A stretch of 64,000 bases of DNA from Salibaculum sp035270045 (GTDB lineage Bacteria; Pseudomonadota; Alphaproteobacteria; Rhodobacterales; Rhodobacteraceae): positions 24,528 through 88,527 of the forward strand of contig NZ_DATFIP010000062.1 of NCBI RefSeq assembly GCF_035270045.1, in the 5' to 3' direction. Positions within the stretch are counted from its first letter, which is position 1, and the number at the start of each line of letters is the position of its first letter. Positions 35,688-46,577 of this stretch are shown piece after piece. The notes beneath the pieces were generated by a model that was not told where the DNA came from, made no database searches, and was given only the letters and a program-made list of their open reading frames with translations. Made by a program: the position numbers and the translations under genes.

Positions 35688-35716
35688 ACCGGCGCGCCCG
35701 TTGGGGCCGCGCCGGT
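35688..35716 (-). terminator. Strong hairpin between the two isocitrate dehydrogenase genes
   Basis: Perfect 9-bp arms ACCGGCGCG / CGCGCCGGT, 17 bp after the stop of the upstream (monomeric) gene on the minus strand, followed by only two T. It probably gives partial termination, setting different levels for the two enzymes. Confidence 0.55.
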
Positions 35717-35733
35717 CGGTGTCTTGGGGTGGG

Positions 35734-37938
<2,205 letters not shown>

Positions 37939-38035
37939 GGAATCGCCTTTTCGCTTCACTCGGGGTGGGGCGCGCCGCCAGGGCGTGCGGCGCCTGTTGT
38001 CTGCCCCTTAGCGGAAATGCCGCCCCGATGGAAGA

Positions 38036-38055
38036 TGGTATGCGATAGTATACCA
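38036..38055. promoter_or_regulatory. Operator-like repeat TGGTAT-N8-ATACCA before monomeric icd
   Basis: Perfect 6-bp arms; the right part includes TAGTATACCA, close to the TGGTATACCA type of site read by many GntR/FadR-like regulators. It lies in the 147-bp gap upstream of the monomeric isocitrate dehydrogenase. No regulator gene of that kind is in the window. Confidence 0.45.
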
Positions 38056-38085
38056 GATTATGCCGGATTTGCCGCAGCCCCGGGA

Positions 38086-38331
38086 TCAGTCGCCCGACCG
38101 GCCCTTGAGGTTCGCCTCAATCTGGTGCAGCCGATCCTTGAGAAAGCCGCGGGCCTTGCGTTCGGCCATGCGGATCCGGACCTGCGTCAGGAAGGCCTCT
38201 TCCAGCGTTTGCGAGGATGCGCCGATGACGTCGCCCACCTCGACGAACAGGCGGTCCTCTCCGGTGGCGTCCTGAACCTCGATCACGTCCTCGGCGAGCC
38301 GGGCGGCCAGGGTCTCGACGTCTTGGGCCAT
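38086..38331 (-). CDS. Small protein of unknown function
   Basis: An 81-residue acidic protein, largely predicted helix (AARLAEDVIEVQDATGEDRLF, TLEEAFLTQVRIRMAERKARGFLKDRLHQIEANL), without signal peptide or membrane segment. Its start overlaps the alpha/beta hydrolase stop (shared base 38331 region), so the two form an operon. I do not recognise the family. Good coupling and a sensible amino-acid composition make it likely real. Confidence 0.75.
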   Translation of the reverse strand: MAQDVETLAARLAEDVIEVQDATGEDRLFVEVGDVIGASSQTLEEAFLTQVRIRMAERKARGFLKDRLHQIEANLKGRSGD

Positions 38332-38984
38332 CAGCGCGTCGTTTCGGTCAGCCGGTGCGAAACGTAGCCCGAGACGGTCTCGATCATGGTGTCCATGTGC
38401 GCGTCCTCGAAGAAATGCCCCGCGCCGGGCACCTCTTCATGCGTGACGGTGATGCCCTTCTGCTCGTGCAGCTTGCTCACAAGTGCGGTGGTGTCGGAGG
38501 GCGGGGCCACGCGGTCGGCGGCGCCGTTGATGACCAGCCCCGAAGAGGGACAGGGCGCCAGGAAAGAGAAGTCGTACATGTTCGCTGGCGGGCTGACCGA
38601 TACGAAGCCGCTGATCTCGGGGCGGCGCATGAGCAACTGCATCCCGATCCAGGCCCCGAAGGAAAACCCGGCGACCCAGCAATGCTTGGCGTTCTGGTTC
38701 ATGGATTGCAGGTAGTCCAGCGCCGAAGTGGCATCGGCCAGTTCGCCCACGCCCTGGTCGTATTCGCCCTGGCTGCGGCCAACCCCGCGAAAGTTGAACC
38801 GCAGCACGTTGAAGCCCAAGTTGAAGAAGGCGTAGTGCAGGTTGTAGACAACCCGGTTGTTCATGGTGCCGCCGAATTGCGGATGCGGGTGCAGGATGAT
38901 GGCGATGGGCGTGTCACGTTCCCGACGGGGGTGATAGCGTCCTTCGAGACGTCCTTCGGGTCCTGGAAAGATGACTTCGGGCAT
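38331..38984 (-). CDS. Alpha/beta hydrolase
   Basis: A 217-residue hydrolase. The nucleophile elbow is GFSFGAWIG (Ser), with the acid in NGAADRVAPP and the His in GAGHFFEDAH. The oxyanion region HPHPQFGGTMNNRVVYNLHYAF and the FRGVGRSQGEYDQG loop are typical of a widespread alphaproteobacterial family of unknown substrate. Start ATG 38984 is divergent from iscR, with a 156-bp gap containing the TTAGAA-N3-TTCTAA palindrome. Confidence 0.9.
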   Translation of the reverse strand: MPEVIFPGPEGRLEGRYHPRRERDTPIAIILHPHPQFGGTMNNRVVYNLHYAFFNLGFNVLRFNFRGVGRSQGEYDQGVGELADATSALDYLQSMNQNAKHCWVAGFSFGAWIGMQLLMRRPEISGFVSVSPPANMYDFSFLAPCPSSGLVINGAADRVAPPSDTTALVSKLHEQKGITVTHEEVPGAGHFFEDAHMDTMIETVSGYVSHRLTETTR

Positions 38985-39038
38985 TGCGGTCCGTTCATGT
39001 CCGGGGCACGGCTTTCTTGACGGAAACGCTCGGCCACC

Positions 39039-39053
39039 TTAGAAGTGTTCTAA
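39039..39053. promoter_or_regulatory. Palindrome TTAGAA-GTG-TTCTAA upstream of iscR (candidate iron/IscR box)
   Basis: Perfect 6-bp arms with a 3-bp spacer, 87 bp before the iscR start. Rhodobacterales have a described iron-responsive palindrome upstream of the isc/suf operon that IscR reads; this site fits in position and symmetry. A 14/15 copy occurs inside the downstream cysteine desulfurase gene at 40394-40408. Confidence 0.65.
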
Positions 39054-39140
39054 TCCGGCGCGATCGCTCCGGCCATATCGACCTAATGGGGCGCCGCGCC
39101 TTCGTCAACTGACCGGCGCGACGACAAGCGGGGAAAGACC

Positions 39141-39599
39141 ATGAAACTCAGCACCAAGGGGCGCTACGCGATGGTGGCGCTGGTCGATATTGCCCTTCAG
39201 CCCGAGGGATCGCTCACCTCCCTGGCGGAATTGTCGAGGCGGCAGAGCATTTCCCTGCCCTACCTGGAGCAGCTTTTCGTCAAGCTTCGCCGGGCGAAAC
39301 TGGTCGAGAGCGTGCGCGGCCCCGGCGGCGGCTATCGCCTGGCCCGGCCCGCGCCCGAGATTCGCGTGGTCGAGGTGCTGGCGGCGGTGGACGAGACCGT
39401 GGACGCCATGCACACCGGCGCCGGCGCCTCGGGGGGGCTGTCGGGATCGCGCGCGCAGTCGCTGACCAACCGGTTGTGGGAGGGGATGTCGGCGCATGTC
39501 TATGTTTTCCTGCACCAGACCCGCCTGTCAGATGTGGTGGGCAATTCCCTGGCGCCTTGTCCGGCGGTCCCCTCGCTGTTCGAATTGGTGGACGAATGA
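39141..39599 (+). CDS. iscR: IscR-type Rrf2 regulator lacking the three-cysteine motif
   Basis: A 152-residue Rrf2 protein. The DNA-binding part (MKLSTKGRYAMVALVDIALQ, RGPGGGYRLARP) is a clear IscR match. Canonical IscR binds its [2Fe-2S] cluster through three cysteines around positions 92-104; here that region is HTGAGASGGLSGSR with none, and the only cysteine is Cys140. Rhodobacter IscR is known to use an atypical ligand set with a single cysteine, so this is a lineage trait and not decay. It heads the Fe-S assembly operon and probably autoregulates through the palindrome at 39039. Confidence 0.92.
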   Translation: MKLSTKGRYAMVALVDIALQPEGSLTSLAELSRRQSISLPYLEQLFVKLRRAKLVESVRGPGGGYRLARPAPEIRVVEVLAAVDETVDAMHTGAGASGGLSGSRAQSLTNRLWEGMSAHVYVFLHQTRLSDVVGNSLAPCPAVPSLFELVDE

Positions 39600-39643
39600 T
39601 GGGGCGAGACTGGATGGCCTGCCGCGGACCCGCTGGTGATAGG

Positions 39644-39688
39644 TTGGGGGCTCTGCCCCGAACCAGGGGATATTCCGGGCCGGTAGAC
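39644..39688. repeat. Interspersed repeat copy 2
   Basis: TTGGGGGCTCTGCCCCGAAC begins the element, followed by CAGGGGATATTCCGGGCC. It is a diverged copy of 33362-33405, in the 97-bp gap between iscR and the cysteine desulfurase gene. The last bases run close to the desulfurase start (39697). Confidence 0.65.
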
Positions 39689-39696
39689 CCGGTTGC

Positions 39697-40743
39697 ATGA
39701 TGCGGCGCGTCTACCTCGATCATAACGCCACCGCCGCGCTGCGCCCCGAGGCGCGCGCGGCCATGCTCGAGGCCTACGACGTGGTCGGCAACCCATCAAG
39801 CGTGCACACCGAGGGGCGCGCGGCCAAGGGACTGCTCGAAAAGGCGCGCGCGCAGGTGGCCGAGGCGCTGGGCGCGATGGGCTCGGACATCGTCTTTACC
39901 TCGGGGGCGAGCGAGGCGGCGGCGCTGGCGCTGGCCGGGCGCGGCCTGTCCGGCGCCAGTATCGAGCACGATGCGGTCTGGTCCTGGATCGACCCGGTGC
40001 TGCCGGTGGATGGGCAGGGCCGGGTCGCCGTGCAGGCCCCCGGCGTCACCGCGTTGCAGTTGGCCAATTCCGAGACGGGCGTCGTGCAGGATCTGCCCCG
40101 CGGCCTCGCCGTCAGCGACGTGACCCAGGCAGTGGGGCGTCTGCCTTTTGCCCATGACTGGTCTGGGGCGGAAATGGCGGTGCTGTCGGCCCACAAGTTC
40201 GGCGGGCCCAAGGGGGTCGGGGCGCTGGTCGTGCCTCAGGGTAGTGACCTTGCCGCGCGCATCCGCGGCGGCGGGCAGGAGATGGGTCGTCGCTCGGGCA
40301 CCGAGAACCTGCCCGGGATCGTGGGCATGGGGGCGGCGATCAGCGCCGCCGTGGCCGAGCTTGCGGCCGGGCGCTGGGAAGAAATCGCACAATTTAGAAA
40401 TATTCTAGAAAATGCTCTTGAGGCTGCCTCAAAGGAGACTATTTTCGTCGGGAAAGGGGCCGATCGCCTGCCCAACACGACCTGCTTCGTGACACCCGGC
40501 TGGAAAGGGGAGACGCAGGTCATGGCCATGGATCTTGCCGGGTTCGCAATCAGTGCCGGATCGGCCTGTTCCAGCGGCAAGGTCACGGAAAGCCGGGTGC
40601 TGCGCGCACTGGGTTTCGACGCCGGGGCGGCGGGCTGCGCCACGCGGGTCTCGCTGGGGCCCGGAACCACGCAAGAGGACGTGCTGCGCTTTGCGGACGT
40701 CTGGGCAGAAAAGCTGAGGAAACACCGCGCCCGCGCCGCATGA
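39697..40743 (+). CDS. Cysteine desulfurase, NifS/IscS-like
   Basis: A 348-residue class V aminotransferase-fold desulfurase. YLDHNATAALRPEA starts the fold, SAHKFGGPKG holds the PLP lysine (Lys167) and SACSSGK the persulfide cysteine (Cys291). It is about 50 residues shorter than E. coli IscS. A second, SufS-type desulfurase ends the same operon. Codons 231-252 (about 40388-40450) are AT-rich and use AGA, CTA, ATT, GCT, CTT and ACT, unlike the rest of the gene; this patch contains a TTAGAA-ATA-TTCTAG site. Confidence 0.93.
   Translation: MMRRVYLDHNATAALRPEARAAMLEAYDVVGNPSSVHTEGRAAKGLLEKARAQVAEALGAMGSDIVFTSGASEAAALALAGRGLSGASIEHDAVWSWIDPVLPVDGQGRVAVQAPGVTALQLANSETGVVQDLPRGLAVSDVTQAVGRLPFAHDWSGAEMAVLSAHKFGGPKGVGALVVPQGSDLAARIRGGGQEMGRRSGTENLPGIVGMGAAISAAVAELAAGRWEEIAQFRNILENALEAASKETIFVGKGADRLPNTTCFVTPGWKGETQVMAMDLAGFAISAGSACSSGKVTESRVLRALGFDAGAAGCATRVSLGPGTTQEDVLRFADVWAEKLRKHRARAA
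40394..40408. promoter_or_regulatory. Intragenic copy of the iscR-type palindrome, TTAGAA-ATA-TTCTAG
   Basis: It differs from the perfect palindrome at 39039-39053 by one arm base (14 of 15 symmetric or spacer positions allowed). It lies inside the desulfurase coding region, 364 bp before the sufB start, in a roughly 60-bp AT-rich patch. It may serve a second regulated promoter for sufB and downstream genes. Confidence 0.45.
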
Positions 40744-40771
40744 CGGGTGCGCAACGAAAGGGGAATAGGGA

Positions 40772-42298
40772 ATGACCGCGATGGACAAGCTGGACGTGGA
40801 CGTCAAGGAAGGCGTCGATCAGGAAACCGTGGATGCGGTCAAGTCCCTGGGCAAGTACAAGTACGGCTGGGAGACGGATATCGAGATGGACTATGCCCCC
40901 AAGGGGCTGACCCGCGATATCGTCAAGCTGATCTCCGAGCGCAACGAGGAGCCCGGCTGGATGACCGAGTGGCGGCTGGCCGCCTACGATCGCTGGCTGG
41001 AGAAGGAAGAGCCCGAGTGGGCCATGATCGATTACCCGCAGATCGACTTCCAGGAACAGTATTACTATGCCCGGCCCAAGAGCATGGCCGAGAAGCCCAA
41101 GTCGCTTGACGATGTCGATCCCAAGCTGTTGGCCACCTACGAGAAGCTGGGCATTCCGCTCAAGGAACAGATGGTGCTGGCCGGCGTCGAGGGCGCCGAG
41201 GACGCCCCCGCCGAGGGTCGCAAGGTCGCCGTCGATGCGGTCTTCGACTCGGTTTCCGTCGGGACCACCTTCCAGGAGGAACTCAAGAAGGCCGGTGTCA
41301 TCTTCTGTTCGATCTCCGAGGCCATCAAGGATCACCCGGAGCTGGTCAAGAAGTACCTCGGGTCGGTCGTGCCGGTTTCGGACAACTTCTATGCGACGCT
41401 GAATTCGGCGGTCTTCTCGGACGGGTCCTTTGTCTATGTTCCGCCGGGCGTGCGCTGCCCGATGGAGCTGTCCACTTATTTCCGCATCAACGCGGAAAAC
41501 ACCGGCCAGTTCGAACGCACGCTGATCATTGCCGACAAGGGCAGCTATGTCAGCTATCTCGAAGGCTGCACCGCGCCCCAGCGCGACGAGAGCCAGCTGC
41601 ACGCCGCCGTCGTCGAGATCATCGTCGAGGAAGACGCCGAGGTGAAGTATTCCACGGTGCAGAACTGGTTTCCGGGCGACGAGAACGGCAAGGGCGGCAT
41701 CTACAACTTCGTCACCAAGCGCGCCGACTGCCGGGGCGACCGGGCCAAGTGCATGTGGACACAGGTCGAGACCGGGTCGTCCGTCACTTGGAAATACCCG
41801 TCCTGCATCCTGCGTGGCGACGACAGCCAGGGCGAGTTCTATTCCATCGCAATCACCAACAACTGGCAGCAGGCCGACACCGGCACCAAGATGGTGCACC
41901 TGGGCAAGAACACCAAGTCGCGCATCGTCTCCAAGGGGATCAGCGCGGGGCACGCCCAGAACACCTATCGCGGGCTTGTCTCGATGCATCCCAAGGCCAA
42001 GAACAGCCGCAATTTCACCCAGTGCGACAGCCTGCTGATCGGGGATACCTGCGGCGCACATACCGTCCCCTACATCGAGGTGAAGAACAACTCCTCGCGG
42101 GTGGAGCATGAGGCCACCACCAGCAAGATCGACGAGGACCAGATGTTCTATGCCCGCAGCCGCGGCATTGACGAGGAAGAAGCCGTCGCGCTGATCGTGA
42201 ACGGTTTCGCCAAGGACGTCCTTCAGGCCCTGCCCATGGAATTCGCCATGGAAGCTCAGCAGCTTGTGGCGATCTCGCTGGAAGGGAGTGTCGGCTGA
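40772..42298 (+). CDS. sufB: Fe-S cluster assembly scaffold SufB
   Basis: A 508-residue SufB. Conserved blocks include YVPPGVRCPMELSTYFRIN, YLEGCTAPQRDESQLHAAVVEI, WKYPSCILRGDDSQGEFYSIA and SRNFTQCDSLLIGD...EHEATTSKIDEDQMFYARSRGIDEEEA (read in parts). It forms the SufBC2D complex with sufC and sufD downstream, which builds Fe-S clusters using sulfur from a desulfurase. The gap to the previous gene is 28 bp. Confidence 0.98.
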   Translation: MTAMDKLDVDVKEGVDQETVDAVKSLGKYKYGWETDIEMDYAPKGLTRDIVKLISERNEEPGWMTEWRLAAYDRWLEKEEPEWAMIDYPQIDFQEQYYYARPKSMAEKPKSLDDVDPKLLATYEKLGIPLKEQMVLAGVEGAEDAPAEGRKVAVDAVFDSVSVGTTFQEELKKAGVIFCSISEAIKDHPELVKKYLGSVVPVSDNFYATLNSAVFSDGSFVYVPPGVRCPMELSTYFRINAENTGQFERTLIIADKGSYVSYLEGCTAPQRDESQLHAAVVEIIVEEDAEVKYSTVQNWFPGDENGKGGIYNFVTKRADCRGDRAKCMWTQVETGSSVTWKYPSCILRGDDSQGEFYSIAITNNWQQADTGTKMVHLGKNTKSRIVSKGISAGHAQNTYRGLVSMHPKAKNSRNFTQCDSLLIGDTCGAHTVPYIEVKNNSSRVEHEATTSKIDEDQMFYARSRGIDEEEAVALIVNGFAKDVLQALPMEFAMEAQQLVAISLEGSVG

Positions 42299-42374
42299 TG
42301 CCCCTGTCGCTCCTGTCTCGTCCCATGGCTTGGCGGGCTGCCCGCCCGGCCTGTGCCTTGCCGGGCTGATACCG

Positions 42375-43268
42375 ATGTCCCGTCTTGAGGTCCTGTCGCG
42401 CCACCTGTCGCCCGCGCGCGCCATGCGCGTTTGCGACGTCGGCGCCAACCCGCTGGGCGCGCCGCCTTACCAGCCCCTGCTGGAGGCGGGCCTGTGCGAT
42501 GTCTACGGCTTCGAGCCGCATGCGGAGGCCTTTGCCAAGCTGCAGCAGACCAAGTCCGACCGGGAAACCTATTTCCCGGTCGCCATCGGCCGTCCGGGCG
42601 AGCGTGTGCTGCACGTGCATCCCAATTCCGGTTTCACCTCGCTCTTTCCCTTCGATGGGCGGGCGCTGGGCCAGCTGGGCAAGGAAAAGTGGATGTCTCC
42701 GCGCCGCCCGATCGAGACCGTGCCGATGCGCACCACCGGGCTGGACGAGGTCACGGGCCTGCCGGGTGTCGACGTGCTCAAGATGGACCTGCAGGGCGCC
42801 GAGGGCGAGGTGGTCGAGACCGGCCCCCGGACCCTGTCCGAAACCGTGGCCATCCTGACCGAGGTCCGGTTCCATCGGATCTACGAGGATGAGCCGGTCT
42901 TCGGCGATCTGGACGCGACGCTGCGGGCCAACGGCTTCAAGCTGCACAAGTTCCTGTTCACCAAGTCCGTGATGTTGCCGCATGACCACGAGGACCTTGT
43001 CCATCGCCCCGCCATGACCAGCCAATTGCTGGACGGCGACGCGGTCTACCTGCGCGATGTGCCCGGCCCCGACGCGCTGTCGGATGACCAGTTGGCGCAT
43101 CTTGCGCTGGCCGCGGACACGATGTTCGACAGCCCGGACATCGCGTTGCAGGCGTTGGGCGCGCTGGCCCGACGCGGGCGCGCGGAGCCGGGCGCGGCCC
43201 CCGCCTACGCCGAGGTGCTGGAGCCCCGGCGAAAGGCGCGTGACACGCGCAAGACCGAAAAAGCGTGA
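42375..43268 (+). CDS. FkbM-type SAM-dependent methyltransferase in the suf operon
   Basis: A 297-residue protein with a Rossmann methyltransferase fold: RVCDVGANPLG (SAM loop), VYGFEPHAEAF (acidic residue after strand 2) and VDVLKMDLQGAEGEVVETG, the FkbM-family hallmark. The C-terminal part beyond residue 230 is not recognised. ATG 42375 is the first start that leaves the fold intact; no strong ribosome-binding site is visible. It lies between sufB and sufC on the same strand. It has no known part in Fe-S assembly; the substrate may be a sugar or a lipid head group. Confidence 0.85.
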   Translation: MSRLEVLSRHLSPARAMRVCDVGANPLGAPPYQPLLEAGLCDVYGFEPHAEAFAKLQQTKSDRETYFPVAIGRPGERVLHVHPNSGFTSLFPFDGRALGQLGKEKWMSPRRPIETVPMRTTGLDEVTGLPGVDVLKMDLQGAEGEVVETGPRTLSETVAILTEVRFHRIYEDEPVFGDLDATLRANGFKLHKFLFTKSVMLPHDHEDLVHRPAMTSQLLDGDAVYLRDVPGPDALSDDQLAHLALAADTMFDSPDIALQALGALARRGRAEPGAAPAYAEVLEPRRKARDTRKTEKA

Positions 43269-43419
43269 TCATGGCCGGGATGCAAGCCAACGAAATCGAC
43301 ATGGAGTCGGGGCGCGGGCGGCGTCGCGTGCCGCGGCCTCGGACCGGTCCAGGTCGGACCCTGTCATCAAACCCCGCCGGGCGACCGTCAGCCCCGGCCC
43401 ATTGTAGAAAGAGGTAAAA

Positions 43420-44175
43420 ATGCTGAATATCAAGAATCTGCACGTCAAACTTGAAGAAGAGGACAAGCAGATCCTCAAGGGTGTCGACCTCGAGGTCGAA
43501 GCCGGCAAGGTCCATGCCATCATGGGGCCGAACGGGTCGGGCAAATCGACGCTTTCCTATGTTCTCTCGGGCCGCGAGGGCTACGAGGTGACGGATGGCT
43601 CGGTGCATCTCGAAGGCGAAGACGTACTGGCCCTGGAGCCCGAGGAGCGCGCGGCCCTTGGTCTTTTCCTGGCCTTTCAGTACCCGGTCGAGATCCCGGG
43701 CGTGGGTAACATGACCTTCCTGCGCACGGCGCTGAACGCCCAGCGCAAGGCCAAGGGCCAGGAGGAGATGAGCGCGGCAGATTTCCTCAAGCTGATCCGG
43801 GCGAAGGCCAAGGACCTCAAGATCGATGCCGACATGCTCAAGCGGCCGGTCAACGTGGGCTTCTCGGGCGGCGAGAAGAAGCGTAACGAGATCCTGCAGA
43901 TGGCCGTGCTCGAACCGAAGATGTGTATTCTCGACGAGACCGACTCGGGGCTGGACGTGGATGCCATGAAGCTGGTTTCAGATGGTGTGAACGCGCTGCG
44001 CGAAGAGGGCCGCGGTTTTCTCGTGATCACCCACTACCAGCGTCTTCTGGACCACATCGTGCCGGATGTCGTGCACATCATGGCCCACGGCAAGATCGTC
44101 AAGACAGGCGGTCCGGAACTGGCGCTTGAGGTCGAGAGGAACGGCTACACCGACATCATGGCGGAGGTGGCCTGA
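43420..44175 (+). CDS. sufC: Fe-S cluster assembly ATPase SufC
   Basis: A 251-residue ABC-type ATPase: Walker A GPNGSGKSTLSYVLSG, signature FSGGEKKRNEIL, Walker B MCILDETDSGLDVDAM and HYQRLLDHI. AAAGAGG precedes ATG 43420. The stop overlaps the sufD start by one base. It drives conformational change in the SufBCD scaffold. Confidence 0.98.
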   Translation: MLNIKNLHVKLEEEDKQILKGVDLEVEAGKVHAIMGPNGSGKSTLSYVLSGREGYEVTDGSVHLEGEDVLALEPEERAALGLFLAFQYPVEIPGVGNMTFLRTALNAQRKAKGQEEMSAADFLKLIRAKAKDLKIDADMLKRPVNVGFSGGEKKRNEILQMAVLEPKMCILDETDSGLDVDAMKLVSDGVNALREEGRGFLVITHYQRLLDHIVPDVVHIMAHGKIVKTGGPELALEVERNGYTDIMAEVA

Positions 44176-45482
44176 TGCCCGCGATCGCCAAGGAAAAGCT
44201 CGCGCAGCTGAAACGCGACACGACCGAGGAGCGCCTGGCAGGCATGACCGCGCCCATGGGGGCCGGCTGGGCCTCCGAGGCGCGCGCTGCAGCGCAGGCG
44301 CGCGTGCGTGACATGGGCCTGCCGCATCCGCGCGACGAGTACTGGAAGTTCACCCGCCCCGAGACCCTGGTTGAGGCCGACGCGCCACACGCGGCGCTTT
44401 TCGACGGGGGCGAGCCGCACCTGTTCCACGATCGCGCGCGGTTGCACCTCGTGTTCCGAGATGGCGTGCTGGACGAGGCCGCCTCGGACGCGCTGGCCCT
44501 GGACGGGATCGAGATCGAGCGCCTGGGCAAGGCCCTGGATACCGACATCCACTGGGCGCGCGATACCTACGGCGTGCTCGAGGAGGCGGGCCAGTCGCCG
44601 GTGCCGCGTCCGCTGGCCGCGCTGAACACCGCCTATGCCACCGATGGCGTGGTCATCCGGGTGACCGGCACCCCGGCGCACCCTGTCTGCCTGACCTACC
44701 TGCACGAGGACGAGACCTCGGATGCGATCCTGCACCACGTCATCCGCGTGGAGAAGGGCGCCGAGATGACCTTGCTGGAAACCGGGCCCGGCGCAGCGCG
44801 GGTCAACCAGGTCATGGAGGTGGACATCGAAGACAGTGGCCGATTGCACCACATCCGCGCGCAGGGGCGCGACCACGAGCGCCGCGCGGTGACGGGCACC
44901 TTTGCCCGACTGGGCACCGAAAGCACCTTCAAGTCCTTCACCATGACCGTCAACGGCGTGATGACCCGCAACGAATGCGTCGTCACGCTGACCGGCGACG
45001 ATGCCGTGGCGCACGTGGCCGGGGTTTGTGTCGGCGACGGCAAGGACTTCCACCACGACGATACGGTCTTCGTCACCCATGACGCAGTGAACTGCGAAAG
45101 CCGCCAGGTCTTCAAGAAGGTGCTGCGCAACGGCGCCACGGGCGTGTTCCAGGGCAAGATCCTGGTCAAGGACGGCGCCCAGAAGACCGATGGCTACCAG
45201 ATCAGCCAGTCGTTGCTGCTGGACGACGACAGCCAGTTCCAGGCCAAGCCCGAGCTGGAGATCTACGCCGACGACGTGGCCTGTTCGCACGGCTCGACCT
45301 CGGGCGCGATCGACGAGACGGCGCTTTTCTACCTGCGCTCTCGCGGGGTGCCCGAGGCCGAGGCCACGGACCTGCTGGTGCTGGCCTTCCTTGCCGAGGC
45401 GCTCGAAGAGATCGAGGACGAGGACATCGCCGGCGAAATGGTGGACCGCCTGAGCGGCTGGCTGGAGCGGCGCGCCGCCTGA
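44175..45482 (+). CDS. sufD: Fe-S cluster assembly protein SufD
   Basis: A 435-residue SufD. The C-terminal half shows the SufB/SufD core repeats VNCESRQVFKKVLRNGATGVFQGKI, KPELEIYADDVACSHGSTSGAIDETALFYLRSRGVPEAEA (read in parts), including the conserved CSHGST. It overlaps sufC and the next gene by one base each, showing a tightly coupled unit. It pairs with SufB in the SufBC2D complex. Confidence 0.97.
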   Translation: MPAIAKEKLAQLKRDTTEERLAGMTAPMGAGWASEARAAAQARVRDMGLPHPRDEYWKFTRPETLVEADAPHAALFDGGEPHLFHDRARLHLVFRDGVLDEAASDALALDGIEIERLGKALDTDIHWARDTYGVLEEAGQSPVPRPLAALNTAYATDGVVIRVTGTPAHPVCLTYLHEDETSDAILHHVIRVEKGAEMTLLETGPGAARVNQVMEVDIEDSGRLHHIRAQGRDHERRAVTGTFARLGTESTFKSFTMTVNGVMTRNECVVTLTGDDAVAHVAGVCVGDGKDFHHDDTVFVTHDAVNCESRQVFKKVLRNGATGVFQGKILVKDGAQKTDGYQISQSLLLDDDSQFQAKPELEIYADDVACSHGSTSGAIDETALFYLRSRGVPEAEATDLLVLAFLAEALEEIEDEDIAGEMVDRLSGWLERRAA

Positions 45483-45976
45483 TGCCGGTCTCGAACGACA
45501 TCGTCCGGACCTACAGGGGGCCCCGCCGCGTGGTGCGGGGCCTTCTCGACATGGGCCCGCGCGAGGACCGCGCGATCATGTGGCTCATGGCGGGCTGCCT
45601 GATCGTCTTCGTGTCGCGCCTGCCGGCGCTGCAGCGCGAGACGGTCCTGGCCGATGGTGACTTTACCCGCGACGCGACCTATGCCTTTTTCGGGCTGATG
45701 ATGGTTGCACCGTTGATGTTCTACCTGCTGGCTTTCCTGGGCCGTGTTGCGGCCTATCTGCTCGGCGGACGGCCGGGTGGTTACGGTGCCCGGGTGGCAC
45801 TGTTCTGGGCCTGGCTGGCGGCGGCGCCGCTGGCATTGTTCTATGGGCTGCTCTCGGGGCTCAACGGGGCAGCGGCCCCTGCGACCCAGGGGATCGGCGG
45901 GCTGTGGCTGCTGATATTGTTGCTGTTCTGGATATCCGGCCTTGTCGAGGCCTCCAAGGGGGAAACACGATCTTGA
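45482..45976 (+). CDS. YIP1-family membrane protein (first of pair)
   Basis: A 164-residue protein with four hydrophobic segments (about residues 34-50, 66-85, 100-120 and 135-155). It starts one base before the sufD stop ends and overlaps the next gene by 4 bp. The pattern and the PREDRAIMWLMAGCLIVFVSRLPAL block fit the YIP1-like families found in Rhodobacterales. Function is unknown. Its presence between sufD and sufS in one coupled operon suggests a role tied to Fe-S assembly or simply a conserved hitchhiker. Confidence 0.82.
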   Translation: MPVSNDIVRTYRGPRRVVRGLLDMGPREDRAIMWLMAGCLIVFVSRLPALQRETVLADGDFTRDATYAFFGLMMVAPLMFYLLAFLGRVAAYLLGGRPGGYGARVALFWAWLAAAPLALFYGLLSGLNGAAAPATQGIGGLWLLILLLFWISGLVEASKGETRS

Positions 45977-46577
45977 TAACCGAAGCCGATCTGAAGGCGC
46001 TCGTGCGCCAGACCGTCACATCCCCCGCAGCGGCCGGGGCCTATCTGCGCGATCTGGACCTGCCGCGCGAGGTGGGCTGGATGGTGCTTGTCCTGGCGGG
46101 CGTGGGCTCGGCACTGCTGACCGGGCTGTCGGACCTGATCGTGCCACCCCAGCCCATCACCCTGGAATCGGGCGAGACGGTTGCGGCGCCGCGGCTGTCA
46201 CCGATCCTGTGGGGTGTCCTCTCGACGGCCAGCGCCGCGTTGCTGACGGCGGCGCTCTGGCGGATCGGGGGCATGATGGGCGGGCAGGCCGATTTCAAGC
46301 TGATGCTAAGCCTGATGGCCTGGTTGCAACTGTTCATGGTGCTGGTGCTGGCGGCGCAAGTGGTGCTCTTGCTGCTGGCGCCCTTCCTGTCCGTCTTTGC
46401 CATGATCGCGGGCCTGGTGATATCGCTGCGGGCCATGGCGCATTTCGTTTCGCTGGCGCATGGCTTCGACAGCCTCGGTCGCGCCGCCAGCGTGATCGTC
46501 CTGTCTTTTCTGGCCATCTCCTTCGCGCTGGTGCTCTTCCTCGGCGCGTTCGGGGTCGGCGCGAACGGAGGTCAGCC

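Noticed and set aside
43269..43419. Possible small gene between the FkbM gene and sufC
   Set aside because: The 150-bp gap has no open frame with a plausible start and ribosome-binding site.
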